Shown here piece after piece: positions 28,698 to 40,179 of a stretch of 64,000 nt of DNA; position 1 is the stretch's first letter, and every line of letters starts with the position of its first letter. Below the pieces are notes generated by a model. That model made no database searches. It saw only the letters and a list, made by a program, of their open reading frames with translations, and was not told the origin of the DNA. Made by a program: the position numbers and the translations under genes. The stretch is taken from NCBI GenBank assembly GCA_029582265.1, contig CM055830.1, forward strand, positions 36,691,124 through 36,755,123, written 5' to 3'. The DNA is from Zoroaster sp. YZ-2022. Taxonomy: Eukaryota; Echinodermata; Asteroidea; Forcipulatida; Zoroasteridae.

Positions 28698-31600
28698 TAT
28701 TTATCAAAATACACATTACCAGAATTGAAAGAGTTTGCACGAGAACACATTGGTCGAATAGTTCTAATGCAAAACAACAAGAATAAAGTAGATAAACGTA
28801 GTTATTACAACGCAGTGAAAAGTATATACAACGTAAAAAACAAAAGCCATTGTACAAATTAAATTTAGTCGAATTGAAAAGACGTATAAATGTTGAAAAC
28901 ATAAATATTCCCTAGACACGGCTCTGGTAACAGTGGGCAATTGATTAAAAAGATTATGCGCCGCTATTAAGGTTTCATGGTAAAGAAGAAGAGTTGAGGT
29001 TTAACCCACTAAAAGACGGTGGAAAATATTTACGCGAACGAAGGATGATTGTTCCGATGAATCAAAGCAAGAAAAAAGATTTAAACATTTTTTCTAAGCG
29101 GTAAAACCAAAGATAATAGCAAAGTTGGCTTTAGACTTGATAGAATTTAACGCGTGCAAGTTTATGATACGTACGTACATTAAATTACTTAAAGTAAAAC
29201 AAAATGGTTCGGTCGATGAAGCTGACCAAATTTTCATAATAATAAGCAAATTGTTTTATTAAATTTAGACAACATTGAAGATACGCTCGTTACTGTTTTT
29301 TCGCAAATTGCTGAAGTTTAGAAAAATATACGAGAGAGAGAGAGAGGGTTCTGGATGGGAAATAGATCGTATCGTAGATATGAATCTCACCATCGCGAAA
29401 TATAAACCTCTTAAAGGAGGTAGTTATATTTCACTATGCGACTATATAAAAAATAAAAAAGCATGCATCAACGTTAAAAACAACGATGATAATTGTTTGC
29501 GATGGGCTTTGTGCGCTCATCGGTTTCCCGAGCGATCATGTATAGAACTTCTAAATACCCAACAGAAGATGGTTTTAATTTTAATAATATCAAAGCACCA
29601 ACTCCTATTTGTCAAATTAAGCTGAGTAGAAAACAAAAACAACATAGCGATAAACGTTTTTGGTTGTGAATCAAAATCGATACTAGTTTGAGCTCAGCAA
29701 ACAACCGGCGGAGCTAAATCGCATAAATTTACTATTGATTCACGAGGAAGCTAGATCTCACTACGTTTACATAAAGACGTGAATAAATTACTTTACGACC
29801 AAACGAACCACAAAGAACGTAAACATTTTTGTTTGAGATGTTTACAAGGTTTTTCAACAAAAGCGTATCTAGAAAATCACGTAGAAAATGTGAAAGGGAA
29901 TAAACGACAAACCGACAAAATTGTTTTACCAGAAAAGCATAAAAGCGACAAGGTAAGTTTATAAATTATCATAAAAAGATGAAAGTTCCTTTCGTAATAT
30001 ACGCCGACTTTGAGAGCATTATTAAAAAGATTGTTGACGAAAACTCTACAATACTAAAAACTACAAGAGCACATCGTTTGCGGTTATTCGTACGTCGTTG
30101 TAAAATGCGATGGAGAAAATGGTTTCCCTGTACGTACAGGGAGAAGATGCGGCTAAACATTTTTTTTAAATGAATTACAGAAAGAAGAAGAAAAGATTAA
30201 TACGATATTTAAAAAACCTAAACAATTAAACATGACTAAAGAAAATGTAGAAAATTACAACTCTGCTAACGAGTGTTGGATATGCGAAAATAATTTTTAG
30301 AGACGATAAAGTAAGAGATCATTGTCACATTACCGGAAAATATCGAGGCGCGGACACAACTATGTAATTTAAAACTAAGTTTAAAACCAGAAAAAACTTT
30401 TATTCCGGTCGTTTTTCATAATTTACAAGCTGACTCTCATCTCATTATGCAAGCTGCCGGTCGTAAAAGGAAATTTAACATGCATCGCAAACAATATAGA
30501 AAAGTATATTTCTTTTAGTATTAATCAACTACGATTTATCGACGGCGCTCAATTTTACCAGCTGCATAGACAAACTCGTAAAATCAAACGATTCTTTTCC
30601 AATTACAAAAAGTTTGAACCAAATGTAGAAAAATTCAATCTCATTAAAAGCAGGGCATTTATCCTTACAGTACATGGACTCTCTTCGAGCGTTTCAAAGA
30701 AACGCAACTTCCTTCTATAAGAATCCTTTTACAGTAGTCTAAACTGTCAACATTACCACCTCTCAATACGAGCATGCTAAAAACGTTTTAGCGAGTTTAA
30801 TTGTAAAAACTTGGGTGATTATCACGATTTGTACGTGCGTACCGATACTTGCTTGTTGGCGGACGTGTTTGAAAACTTTCGCGCTACTTGCGCGAAACAA
30901 TACCAGTTTAGATCCGGCTGGTATTATACGGGTCCGGTCTGAGTTGGGACGTTTATTAAAACATTCGAAACAAACTTTAGATTTGTTTACGGATGTCGAC
31001 ATGCATTGTTTATGAAAAAGGCACGCGAGAGGGAGGAACGTGCATGGCGAGTAAACGATACGCTAAAGCAAACAACGCGTATTTAGACGATTACGATTCA
31101 TCTAAACCGTCGAGTTACATTATGTATTTAGATGCGAACAATTTATACGGATACGCGATGAGTCAACCTTTACCGACTGGTAATTTTAAGTGGTTGAGTG
31201 AAAAACGAATAAAACGACTCGAGGAACAAGGATTTAAAAACGACAAAGGATACATTTTAGAAGTCGATTTAGAATACGTTAAAGAATTACACGATTCTCA
31301 CAACGCGTTTCCACTCGCGCCAGAGTCGTTGACGGTGCCGAAAGAATGGATGAGCGACTATCAACACGAGTTGCTAACCGGCAAGCCGGCTCCAAACGTT
31401 ACTAAATTAGTTCCCAATTTATACGACAAACGCAACTTCGTGATTCATTATCGTAATTTACAATTTACAACTCGGCATGAAGCTGACTAAAATTCACAAA
31501 GTTTTAGAATTTGATGAAGCACGTTGGATGAAATCGTACATTGATTTAAATACGCGATTAAGAAAAGATGCAAAGAGTGATTTTGAAAAAGATTTGTTTA

Positions 31601-32365
31601 AACTCATGAACAATTCGGTTTTTGGTAAAACGATGGAAAATGTACGAAATCGCATTAACGTAAATTTGAAGCGATTAAACGACGAAAAAGCAGAAAATCA
31701 AATTCACGCTCATCTCGAAACCCGAATTTTGCCGAGGCGAGTTTTCGATAATGAACTAGTGGCGATTCACATGCACAAGACGAAACTCTTACTCAACCGC
31801 CCGGTTTACGTAGGAATAGTATACTGGATTTATCTAAACATTTAATGTACGATTTTTATTACAATCATTTAAAAACAAACTACGATTGTGAGTTGATCTA
31901 CACGGATACGGATAGCTTGTTGCTCGAGATTAAAAACGCAAAGATGTGTATAAGATTTATGTAAAAACAAATCTTTATACGACTTTTCAAATTATAAACA
32001 AGATCATTTTTACATTCTAAAGTTAATAAAAAGTGATTGGTAAAATGAAAAGACGAGTGTGCGGAGTACCTATAGCGGAAGTTGTGTGTTTGAGACCCAA
32101 AATGTATTCGATACTTTTTATCGGACGAAAACAAATAAGAAAAAGCTAAAGGAGTTAAAAAACAAGTTTTAGAACAACAAATCAAACACGATAAATATAA
32201 ACAAGTATTATCTCTGAAAATACTCTGCATCATAATATGAGTTTTTATCAAACACGAAAACATAGATTATATACAACATGGTAAAAAAAATATCGTTATC
32301 TCCTCTAGACACAAAGAAATACATTTTAGAAAACGGAATAGATACTCGCGCTTACGGTCATTACG
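28686..32365 (+). pseudogene. PolB: Protein-primed DNA polymerase B, heavily decayed
   Basis: It begins MTTKYLSKYTLPELKEFARE, a SAP-like segment, then degenerates with many indels and stops. Recognisable remains include the C2H2-like HFCLRCLQGFSTK (about 29825), VIYADFESIIKKI (about 29995), the RDHCHITGKYRG zinc/HNH-like block (about 30310), YLDANNLYGYAMSQ (about 31125), LMNNSVFGKTMENVR (about 31605) and ISLSPLDTKKYILENGIDT near the end (about 32290). Part of the second zinc-binding region is deleted. It is clearly dead and the oldest of the three polymerase copies by damage. Confidence 0.92.
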
Positions 32366-32435
32366 CTATCGCGAAGCTGGCCTCGCCGTTTAACAACAAT
32401 TACAATTACAATTACAATTACGATCTCTTATGCAG

Positions 32436-33423
32436 TTACGATCGTTTAACAATAGGGGGATTTTGTGTATCTCGAGGAATAATTTGTAATTCTTCTTTTA
32501 CAAAACTACGAGTGGGACCTCCTTCTAAATAATACAAGATGGGTTGACTCGCGCCTTTAATAGTTTTAGATATTCTATAAAATTTTATACTCCATATGGG
32601 ATCTGTCGCTCTACGTCTAGTATCTTTTCAGCTTCACCGGGTGCGTATAAATACCGAACTAGGCTGTTTCTAGAATTCTTTTCGTTCTTTACAACAACTG
32701 GTGAGGCTGGATTTTGCTCGACGCTACGTAATTTAATAGCGTCTTTAGGTTTCAAGATTAATTAGTCGCGTCGTCTCGTTGTTTAACGCTTTTACTAGAG
32801 GTAATCTTTTGACCCATTCTCTGTTTCTCGTATCGGTCGCTATTTCTTGCGCGTATTGATGTGAAAATAATCTTTCACTCAAAGTTCTATTAAATCGCTC
32901 CACCATACCCTGAGCTCTGTGATTACCGACCTCGCTTCTTTGTATCGAGACATTACGTTTACTCATCAGTACGTTGACGCTACTCATAAATTCTTTTCCA
33001 GGATCGACTTTTTTATAATTTTAGGCCAAGTTAATAAGACCGTTTATAAATTTTCTCAAACGCATTACTGACTTGCGTAGCTGTTTTATCGGTTAACGCT
33101 TGTGCTTCTTTAAATCTACTGGCTTCATCGATAATTGTTAACGCGTATTTGTACGTAATTCTACCAACTTCATCGTGCGGAAGAAACAGTAAATCTGCTT
33201 GATGAACCTCGTTTGGTTTTGCGAAAGTACTATTTGATGAGGTTGGTCTTGGAATATATTTAGGATAGGGTAAATAAATTTGCCACAACGCTTGCTTTTT
33301 TATCCATCGCGAAACTAATTTTACATTTACCTTAGTTTCTTTAGCCAGCTTGTTGATAGCGTCGAAACCTTTGTAATATCCTCGCGGACTATAATAAGCG
33401 TTTGAAAGTTTTAGCTCATCCAT
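32436..33423 (-). pseudogene. INT: Retroviral-type integrase, broken
   Basis: It starts MDELKLSNAYYSPRGYYKG; the N-terminal part (33423-33031) is open and includes HQADLLFLP with the first catalytic Asp. A break near 33020-33030 removes the frame around the second Asp (PGKEFMSS is seen at about 32980-33000 in another frame). GMVERFNRTLSER holds the catalytic Glu. Further shifts occur near 32750 and in the C-terminal SH3-like part (YYLEGGPTRSFVKEELQ). Confidence 0.9.
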
Positions 33424-33446
33424 TTTTATATTGCGCAACATATTTT

Positions 33447-33701
33447 TTATTCATTAGGAATATTAGGCATGAGCGAATCTGGTAAAATTCCTCGTTTAAC
33501 TAACGCCGTTTGAGTTCCACCGGCTAATGCGACTGTCACGGTGAGTTTAACCCATCTTTTGCACTAAACTTTCCCAAGTTGGCTGGTTCTACAGCAATGC
33601 TTTTTACCGATCATACTGTATAAAACTATAAAAACTCCAAAAAACGAGGCTGTGATAAACCGAATCTGCGATTGTTTTGGTTCTATTGGCATTGAAGACA
33701 T
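33447..33701 (-). pseudogene. 77-residue membrane protein homologue, frameshifted
   Basis: On the minus strand it begins MSSMPIEPKQSQIRF, followed by FFGVFIVLYSMIGKK, matching FIVLYSMLGEK of copies 1 and 3. The frame then shifts and the end (LMPNIPNE) lies in another frame. The start codon is in the context TATAAATATG. Confidence 0.65.
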
Positions 33702-33736
33702 ATTTATAACTGTAAATATAATATTTAAAAAAACTT

Positions 33737-34198
33737 TTATTCCATTTCAAAAACAATGAGTTCTCTCGTGGTGGGTGGTTCTCTAATCGTAGTTGGTTCT
33801 CTAATCGTAGTTGGTTCTCTAATCGTAGTTGGTTCTCTAATCGTAGTTGGTTCTCTAATCGTAGTTGGTTCTCTAATCGTAGTTGGTTCTGCTTCGCTAG
33901 GTTTACTAAACAAGAAATAAGCGATACCTCCGATAGCTAAACCAATAGCTATATAATAGTAGTAACTCGTCGAGTTGTTTTCTTTATAAATAGGCGCTTC
34001 TTCGCTATCGCGAGACGTTTTAACGCTTTTAGTGGGTTTAGCGAGTTGTAGTTTTTCTTTTGTTAATTTCGGCTAGTCTTTTCCCAGCCGCGACTCTGTT
34101 TGGTTTTTTTCTTTTTAGTCGCTGGTTGGGTTACGGTCTGGCGTTGAAGTTTGCGGTTGCATCGGTTCCGGTTGCGAAATCTGCTCGTTCGTTTCCAT
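33737..34198 (-). pseudogene. Basic membrane-anchored protein with EPTTIR repeat, frameshifted
   Basis: The homologue of the 139-140-residue gene. An early frameshift lies near 34115, before the RVAAGKRLAEINK basic block, and the membrane segment YYYYIAIGLAIGGIAYFLF follows. The C-terminal tail has been expanded by an 18-bp tandem repeat (33777-33893) encoding EPTTIR about six times, replacing the short EPTVFEKP segment of the other copies, and the end VFEME is kept. Confidence 0.75.
33777..33893 (-). repeat. 18-bp in-frame tandem repeat encoding EPTTIR
   Basis: About six near-perfect copies of an 18-bp unit (plus strand GGTTCTCTAATCGTAGTT) stay in phase with the reading frame of the membrane protein tail. 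The near-identity of units implies recent expansion. Confidence 0.9.
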
Positions 34199-34715
34199 CT
34201 CCTTTATTATGTATACTAGATTCTTCTTTTCTTTTTACATGTTTTGCCGTAATTAGCGAAGCGCTGATAGGCGCTATCAACATACCGTACTTGTAATATA
34301 TTTCGCACGCTACGGTACTAAGCATGCTTGAAATGAACGGATCTTTTCTAAATCTGAAATTAATTTACCTTCATCGTCAATTTGAAATTTATGACCGTAC
34401 AAATCTATACGATTTAAACTAAATCCTAATAGTTTAGCGTATAACGTTAGAATGGCGCTACCTAAAGATTGCGTTATATCACGGCCCAACTGGTTTTCGT
34501 ATTGCGTGAGTAATACATCTCGCTCTTGCGTACTCGACGATTCAATATCGCTAACGCTATACTCTTTACCAAAAACTTGATGAATCTCCTCAGATACGAC
34601 CGATAAAGACGTTTATCTCGTAGTTTTGCTTCAATAGTAACGCATCGTCGTTTATATCGGGCGTTGCGCTTTACGTGGGTGGATTTTCAGAAAATATTTT
34701 AGCAACTTCTTCCAT
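34131..34715 (-). pseudogene. 202-residue-type Polinton protein, broken
   Basis: It starts at 34715 (MEEVAKIFSENPPT), and stops soon after because of a frameshift. Later parts match the family: YSVSDIESSST near 34560, LGSAILTLYAKLLG near 34440 and MLSTVACEIYYKYGML from 34325. The C-terminal extension (KRKEESSIHNKGDGNERAD...) overlaps the next gene start by 68 bases, as in copy 3. A separate 68-codon frame at 34858-34652 begins upstream in a TATAAATGG context and overlaps its start; it has no known relative. Confidence 0.75.
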
Positions 34716-34879
34716 TTATTATAAACGTTTACAGAATAATTTGTCAAATTTATAAATATATATACAAACCAATAATTAATATGAGGTAACCAATCAGGTT
34801 TTAATAACCATATGTCGTTTAGCTCAGTTTCGTTAGCGTCCAATAGTAAGGATTCCATTTATATGGTCGTTTTTATAAT

Positions 34880-35042
34880 TTATACAAGTAATTACCCAAC
34901 CACCTACGAGTAATTGCTCTTAACCTACTAGTATTGCTCTTAACCTACTAGTACTACCCAACGACCTGCGAGTAACCTACAAGTAATTGCTCTAACCCGT
35001 GGCATTACTCAACAACCTGCAGTAATTGCTCGCGACCCTCAG
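34880..35042. repeat. Degenerate tandem repeat after the ATPase (copy 2)
   Basis: Diverged versions of the ACCCAACGACCT / AGTAATTGCTC modules found at the same place in copies 1 and 3. The units are more scrambled, in keeping with the age of this copy. Confidence 0.75.
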
Positions 35043-35658
35043 TCACGTATTTCATAATCGGTAGGCTGATCCGTTTTAAAAATCAACTTGCGATGTAAAA
35101 CTCGTTTTAGTTGCTCACGCGCTCGCTCTCGTAACTCGGCCGTCGGAATAACATCATTTTCTCTAAGACAATTCTCGTACGAGGTCTCTATCTTTACAAT
35201 AAAATAAACACCCATTTGAGTTGTTCTCTGAAATCTTTCAATACGCTATTATATTTTTGCGAAAGAATCCAACAGCTGTGTCGTACGTGTCTACCGCTAA
35301 AAGCTAATTGCGTGATCATACATTTATTATTCTCGTCGTATTTTTTATAATGCAACTGTTTATTAGCGCTGCAATCGTCTATAATAAACAACGTTTCTTC
35401 CGTTTTGAAAGCATCGCTATATATTTGTATAGCCCTATTCAGCGATATGTCGTTTAATTCGTTAACGTGTACGTTATCGTCGTTTAGAACCCATTTTCTA
35501 TTTTTGTACGTATCGTTGTTGAAAATGGTGGGGCATAATATAACGATATTTTTAAAATATTTAAAATATTCATTTTGTAATAAATTTAAAACAAATTCAG
35601 TTTTACCGCATCCCGTTTGTCCGCAAATTAACGCGGCGTGTGGATATTTAGGTAACAT
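35043..35658 (-). pseudogene. A32-like packaging ATPase, single frameshift
   Basis: 154 residues are open from MLPKYPHAALICGQTGCGKT (Walker A) through ETLFIIDDCSANKQL (Walker B) and AFSGRHVRHSCWILSQKYNS. A 2-base loss near 35205 then shifts the last 50 residues out of frame; the C-terminal sequence ends EIRD at 35043 as in the other copies. Except for this break the catalytic part is preserved. Confidence 0.9.
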
Positions 35659-35718
35659 TTTCTTTTAATATTAAACGTTTTTTAATAATCACGCTATCGT
35701 TGACATTTAGTGTGATGT

Positions 35719-36995
35719 TTAATAATCTACAGATTCAAAACGTGAGTTTCTTATGTTTAGTTGCGCGTCCATGATAATAAAAGTATACATGTTTAGTTCA
35801 CCCGAGGATTCGGCTTCTTTTCAATTTGAATGGTAATTCCTTCGGATAAGTTTTGCACTCGTCTTCCGCTTCCGTGTAATTTATTATCGGTACTCGTTCT
35901 TAAATCTAAAAATAAACCGTATCGATTAAAAATAATAATTTGCTATTTTTATGTTGGATAAATCTAGAGCTTGTGCAACTTGTATAGCGTGTTGTTTTCT
36001 CGAATCACCAAAATATTTTGAAATCTCTTCCCATTGTTGATATCTTTTCATTCCGTGCGCGTAGAGTTGATTGGGAACGCCTTCGATGGTAATACTAACT
36101 TTGTTTATTTTCGGATTATAAAACCTGTTGCACTCTTGTATGCTGGGTTCTTTGAATAGAAACAATATTCCTTTCATACTTTTTGCTGGAGTATTTAAAT
36201 TTATATTCCACATTGTATCTTTTTTGTTTAACGTTGTTACGCTCTGTCTCAGTACACGATCAAACAATATACTCGTTCTATTGCTGTATTGATTTCTAAT
36301 CGTTCTAGCGAGTTCCGGCATATGAACTACCTCAAATTCTAAAGAAATTCCACTTATAATATATTTAGCGTTGTCGTCGGTGGTTTTGATTACGTTACTA
36401 AATTTATTAAACACGAGTTCGTAAGTTAATCGATCTCCGATGCCCGACTGATAGTAAGGTTGATGATCGGTCAACAATTCAAAATCGAGTGGAATGTGAT
36501 ATCTATTTTTATACGCGTCTGCGACAGCTTTATCTTTTCCGCTGTTTGCGGCTACATCTTTATCGCTAGCGTCTATTCTTATTTTAGTAGTCGTTTACAT
36601 CTTCTATTCCTTGATACGTTAAATTTTCGCGTTGATCTTTGGTCAGCCATTCGTCTTTAAAACAATTGAATACATCCGCATCGTCTAAACTAAATATTTC
36701 GTTTCCTTGCATTTTAATTATTATATGTTTTACGATGCATCTACCTATATTATGCACCAACGTTCTATTTACATCATCCGCGCTAACGAGTTCTATATTT
36801 GAAAGCTAATCGCGGTGTATTCGGACCGATAACGTCGGTCCTTCCTCAACTTGGAAAACGAACCGTCATCACTTGATTTTCGTTTATGGTGCTCGGATTG
36901 TTTGTAATGACGACTTTTGGCGCATTCCTTTTTACACCTCGAGGTTCTCTTATTCTTCTGTATGGATCCAACGCATCTCCGTACATGCTAGTCAT
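35719..36995 (-). pseudogene. MCP: Major capsid protein, frameshifted
   Basis: It starts at 36995 (MTSMYGDALDPYRR). Several indels lie in the first 150 codons (about 36945, 36810-36850, 36595). A long clean stretch (36477-35935) covers the end of the first and most of the second jelly roll, for example LLTDHQPYYQSGIGDRL and GILFLFKEPSIQECNRF. It breaks again near 35925 and 35815. Nucleotide identity to copy 3 is very high in the clean stretch, much higher than elsewhere between these subfamilies, suggesting conversion or recombination. Confidence 0.9.
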
Positions 36996-37055
36996 ATTAT
37001 TTATCAAGTATAAACATAATAATTTTTATCTTTTTAAATAAACTATAAAATAAAA

Positions 37056-37499
37056 ATGGTGTCTGTAGCGATGATGATTGGAGGAGCGTTAATCAACGCG
37101 TTAGCTTTTACCGGTAGCAATGCTTTATTTAGTAATTTACGTGGTAGCGACGTTGGACAGGAACGAGCAAGACACGATTTAGCGATAGAGCAACTTTCGA
37201 AAGCTAGAGAAGAATTTAGTAAAAAACGTTTAAAATATCTAGATTATTTGAATGAAAAAATCCAAAAAGAATCGAGCGCTGTAAGAACGTTTAATAATAT
37301 CGACGATGCGATGGATGAATATTCACGAGTTTCGAATACACGAATAAATTTACCTCTTGATTTACGAGAAGAACCACAACTAGAAGATTTTTACGACGCT
37401 AGCGAAAATCAAAAAACTAGTGAGATTGTATTTATCATTATTGGTATGAGTATAGTGGGTTACGTGAGTTATAAACTATTAAAACAAGATAAAAAGTGA
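37056..37499 (+). CDS. 143-type membrane/coiled-coil protein (147 residues)
   Basis: Open and complete: MVSVAMMIGGALINALAFTG, charged coiled coil (ERARHDLAIEQLSKAREEFS, LKYLDYLNEKIQKE), FNNIDDAMDEYSRV, LEDFYDASENQKTSEIVF and a terminal hydrophobic segment IIGMSIVGYVSYKLLK. Four residues longer than in copies 1 and 3. It lies divergent from the broken major capsid gene and 7 bases before the coiled-coil/proline gene. Confidence 0.85.
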   Translation: MVSVAMMIGGALINALAFTGSNALFSNLRGSDVGQERARHDLAIEQLSKAREEFSKKRLKYLDYLNEKIQKESSAVRTFNNIDDAMDEYSRVSNTRINLPLDLREEPQLEDFYDASENQKTSEIVFIIIGMSIVGYVSYKLLKQDKK

Positions 37500-37506
37500 T
37501 TATAAA

Positions 37507-38775
37507 ATGACAGAAGGAAGACTCGCACTTATGGAAGCAGACCCGGCGTATAATCCTCCCGAAGAGGAAGTTGAAATATATGGTGAAGGTGGTGACATGT
37601 TAAGTGCAGATGATGAAGAAGTAGCAAAAATAAATGAGCAAGCTGATGAAACGTCTTTTAGTATACCGACTTTATCTCAAATAGATAGATCACTTAGACT
37701 TACAGTCGATGTTTTTTATGCAAGTATAGGTCGTGAAAACGCTATTAAAGACTACAATAGATTTGAAGAGCGTATGGATAGTAAAAAAAAAAAAAGTATA
37801 CTTTATTTCAAAAAAGGTGATAAAGAAATACGTTTAACGAGTACAAGAAAAGGTTCCTTTTTAAAGTTGGGTAGTTTAAAAGGTTTAACTTTAAAATATT
37901 TTTTACCATATGATGAAACTAGAGAGACTTTAATGGATGTAGTAACCGAAGCGGAAAAACCAATCAAAGTGAAAACAAGCAGCGGTAGAAAATTACCAAC
38001 TCCACCACCGTTACTAGTTGTAGAAAAATCTGAAAAAGTACAAGAAGCCATCAAAACGGTGGTGGCGGTAATGGGAAAAGAAACTCAAACAGAATTAAAT
38101 ATTCGAGAAATAGAAGCGCTTGATAAAATCATGACCACGAATAGAGGGGAACAATTGGATCTTTTAACTAAATTAAAAATAGTCAACCAAAAAATAGGTG
38201 ATGCTGAAGAAGGAGGGTTTGAGGTTAATCAAGGAGAATTACAAAAACTAAAAGAAGACAAACTTGTTTTGGTTGAACAAATTAATGCGCAGGATTACGT
38301 TCTTCGTAGTCAAATCAATAGAATAAAAGAAACGGTCCAAAAAATGTTAGAAAGAGACGTTACGTTGGAAGATAAAATCAGAACTTTATTTAGAGAACAA
38401 GGCTTCACTATCGTTAGTGTATTAATGGTCGTCGGTTTAGCTATTACCTCTATAATCGAAGCTGTCGTCAACGCCGTGAGTTCAGTTTTACCTACACCCG
38501 AACCCAAACCTGTACACCCCGCGCCAACTCCAGAACCAACTCCAGATAGTGATGGGTGGATACAAAAAACCTTTACAAATTTAGCCAACGTATTATCTAA
38601 ACTGGGGGCGAAAGCTTTAGCCGCTTTACCAGCTATTATCGGTAGTATAATAAATTGGTTATTTAAAATAGCTTCAAGCGTCGTTATGTTTGCGGCGCAA
38701 CATTTATGGTTAACCTTGACCGCGGTCGGTGTTTTAATTATAACTTATGCGATAAAAAATAAAAATCAATTATAA
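37507..38775 (+). CDS. Coiled-coil/proline-rich membrane protein (422 residues)
   Basis: An open frame. Order of parts: acidic N-terminus (EEEVEIYGEGGD), LRLTVDVFYASIGRENAIKD, a basic region with YFKKGDKEIRLTSTRKG, a long coiled coil (about 195-300) with YVLRSQINRIKETVQKMLER, a hydrophobic segment (TIVSVLMVVGLAITSIIEAV), a short Pro-rich hinge and a C-terminal domain LGAKALAALPAIIGSIINWL followed by a membrane helix. The hinge is much shorter than in copy 3. It is followed after one base by a second, broken copy of the same gene. Confidence 0.85.
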   Translation: MTEGRLALMEADPAYNPPEEEVEIYGEGGDMLSADDEEVAKINEQADETSFSIPTLSQIDRSLRLTVDVFYASIGRENAIKDYNRFEERMDSKKKKSILYFKKGDKEIRLTSTRKGSFLKLGSLKGLTLKYFLPYDETRETLMDVVTEAEKPIKVKTSSGRKLPTPPPLLVVEKSEKVQEAIKTVVAVMGKETQTELNIREIEALDKIMTTNRGEQLDLLTKLKIVNQKIGDAEEGGFEVNQGELQKLKEDKLVLVEQINAQDYVLRSQINRIKETVQKMLERDVTLEDKIRTLFREQGFTIVSVLMVVGLAITSIIEAVVNAVSSVLPTPEPKPVHPAPTPEPTPDSDGWIQKTFTNLANVLSKLGAKALAALPAIIGSIINWLFKIASSVVMFAAQHLWLTLTAVGVLIITYAIKNKNQL

Positions 38776-38776
38776 A

Positions 38777-40179
38777 ATGGCGGAAGGAGGCGATATACCG
38801 ATGGAAGATTTTAACGTTGATGATATGTTTTCCGATGATGAAGATGATGATACGGTTACCGATGCCGAAGATTATGTAGGAGAGAGTTGATAAAACGTCT
38901 TTTGGTCGACCCAGTCGTGTTGATAGCACGGGCCATTATATAAATAAAGAATATGCCGTTGATGCATTTACAAACAATGGAATAAACCAAACGTTGTAAA
39001 AGACTATAGTAGATTTAGATATAGATACTCAGTACTTTGGTTCGTTAAGGAAAATGGTGAACAAATACGGTTAAGTAACCAAAAGGAAGCAGGAAAATTT
39101 TTAGCAGAATCTACTTTAAAAAAACATGGCAAAGATCTTTTTTACGAACTTTTTGGCATACCAAAACCAAAAAAATCGCCAGAAGCACAAGAAGCAATAG
39201 ATGAGTATTTTGACGCGACGGAAGAAGCGCAAAGAGAACCAATCGTTATCGTTGATGAAACGACTCATCAGTTACCGCAAACACAAAAAACGGTTTTAGA
39301 CGAAATGATAAAAGCTAACGAAAAAACAATTGAAGCTCTTTTAAAAGACTGGTATCTAAGGGATAGTAACGATATGAAAACAATAGTGGGTCTCAGTGAA
39401 CTTATGAACACGAGACGAGGCGAGATATTAGAATTACGAGAAAGATATGTAGAGGGTAAAATAAAAATAGCCAAAATTAACAACAGTTTAATTGAGAACG
39501 AGAATGGAGACGAAGATGTGATGAAACAACTTTATGAAGAAAAGTCACAAATAAAAGATGAACTCGCGGAGATGAGAGAGGATATGAGTAATTTAAGTAG
39601 TGTAATTTCTAAACTTTTTGATAAAATGAAGAAGCGTTAGTAGTAATAAATGGAAGAAAACGCACATTGGGTGAAAAAATTAAAAGCTTATTTAAAATAA
39701 AAGGCTTCACGATCGTTAGTATACTTGTGGCGTTTGGTATAGCTATTACCGCTATCGTCGATACGATCGTTAATGCCGCGAGTTCAGTTTTACCAACACC
39801 ACCCACTCCAAAACCACCTAAACCTGAACCCCCACCTAAACCACCTAAACCTGTACCCCCACCTAAACCACCCAAACCTGAACCCACACCACCAACTCCA
39901 CCACCAACACCACCACCCACACCCCCACCACCACCCCCACCCCCACCTAGCGGAAGTATAAGCGAGTGGATACAAAAAATGTTTTAAAACTTTGCAAATG
40001 TATTAGCTAAACTGGGAGCGAAAGCTTTAGCCGCTTTACCAGCCATTATAGGATCGATTATAAACTGGTTATTTAAAATAGCTTCAAGCGTCGTTATGTT
40101 CGCGGCGCAACATTTATGGTTAACCTTGACCGCGGCCGGTGTTTTAATTATAACTTATGCGCAGAAAATGTTAAAATAA
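38777..40179 (+). pseudogene. Tandem duplicate of the coiled-coil/proline-rich gene, broken
   Basis: It starts MAEGGDIPMEDFNVDDMFSD one base after the previous stop. It then shifts frame after about 37 codons, again near 39640-39660, and has a stop within the C-terminal part near 39985. It keeps the coiled coil (39305-39640), the hydrophobic segment GFTIVSILVAFGIAITAIVD and a long Pro-rich hinge (KPPKPEPPPKPPKP repeats, then near-pure proline, about 39795-39950). The last 170 bp are almost identical to the end of the first copy (38590-38750), although the rest is diverged, pointing to gene conversion. Only copy 2 shows this duplication. Confidence 0.85.

Noticed and set aside
39773..39975. 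His/Asn-rich and Trp/Gly-rich frames over the proline hinge
   Set aside because: They are alternative-frame readings of the CCACCT-type repeat that encodes the proline hinge.
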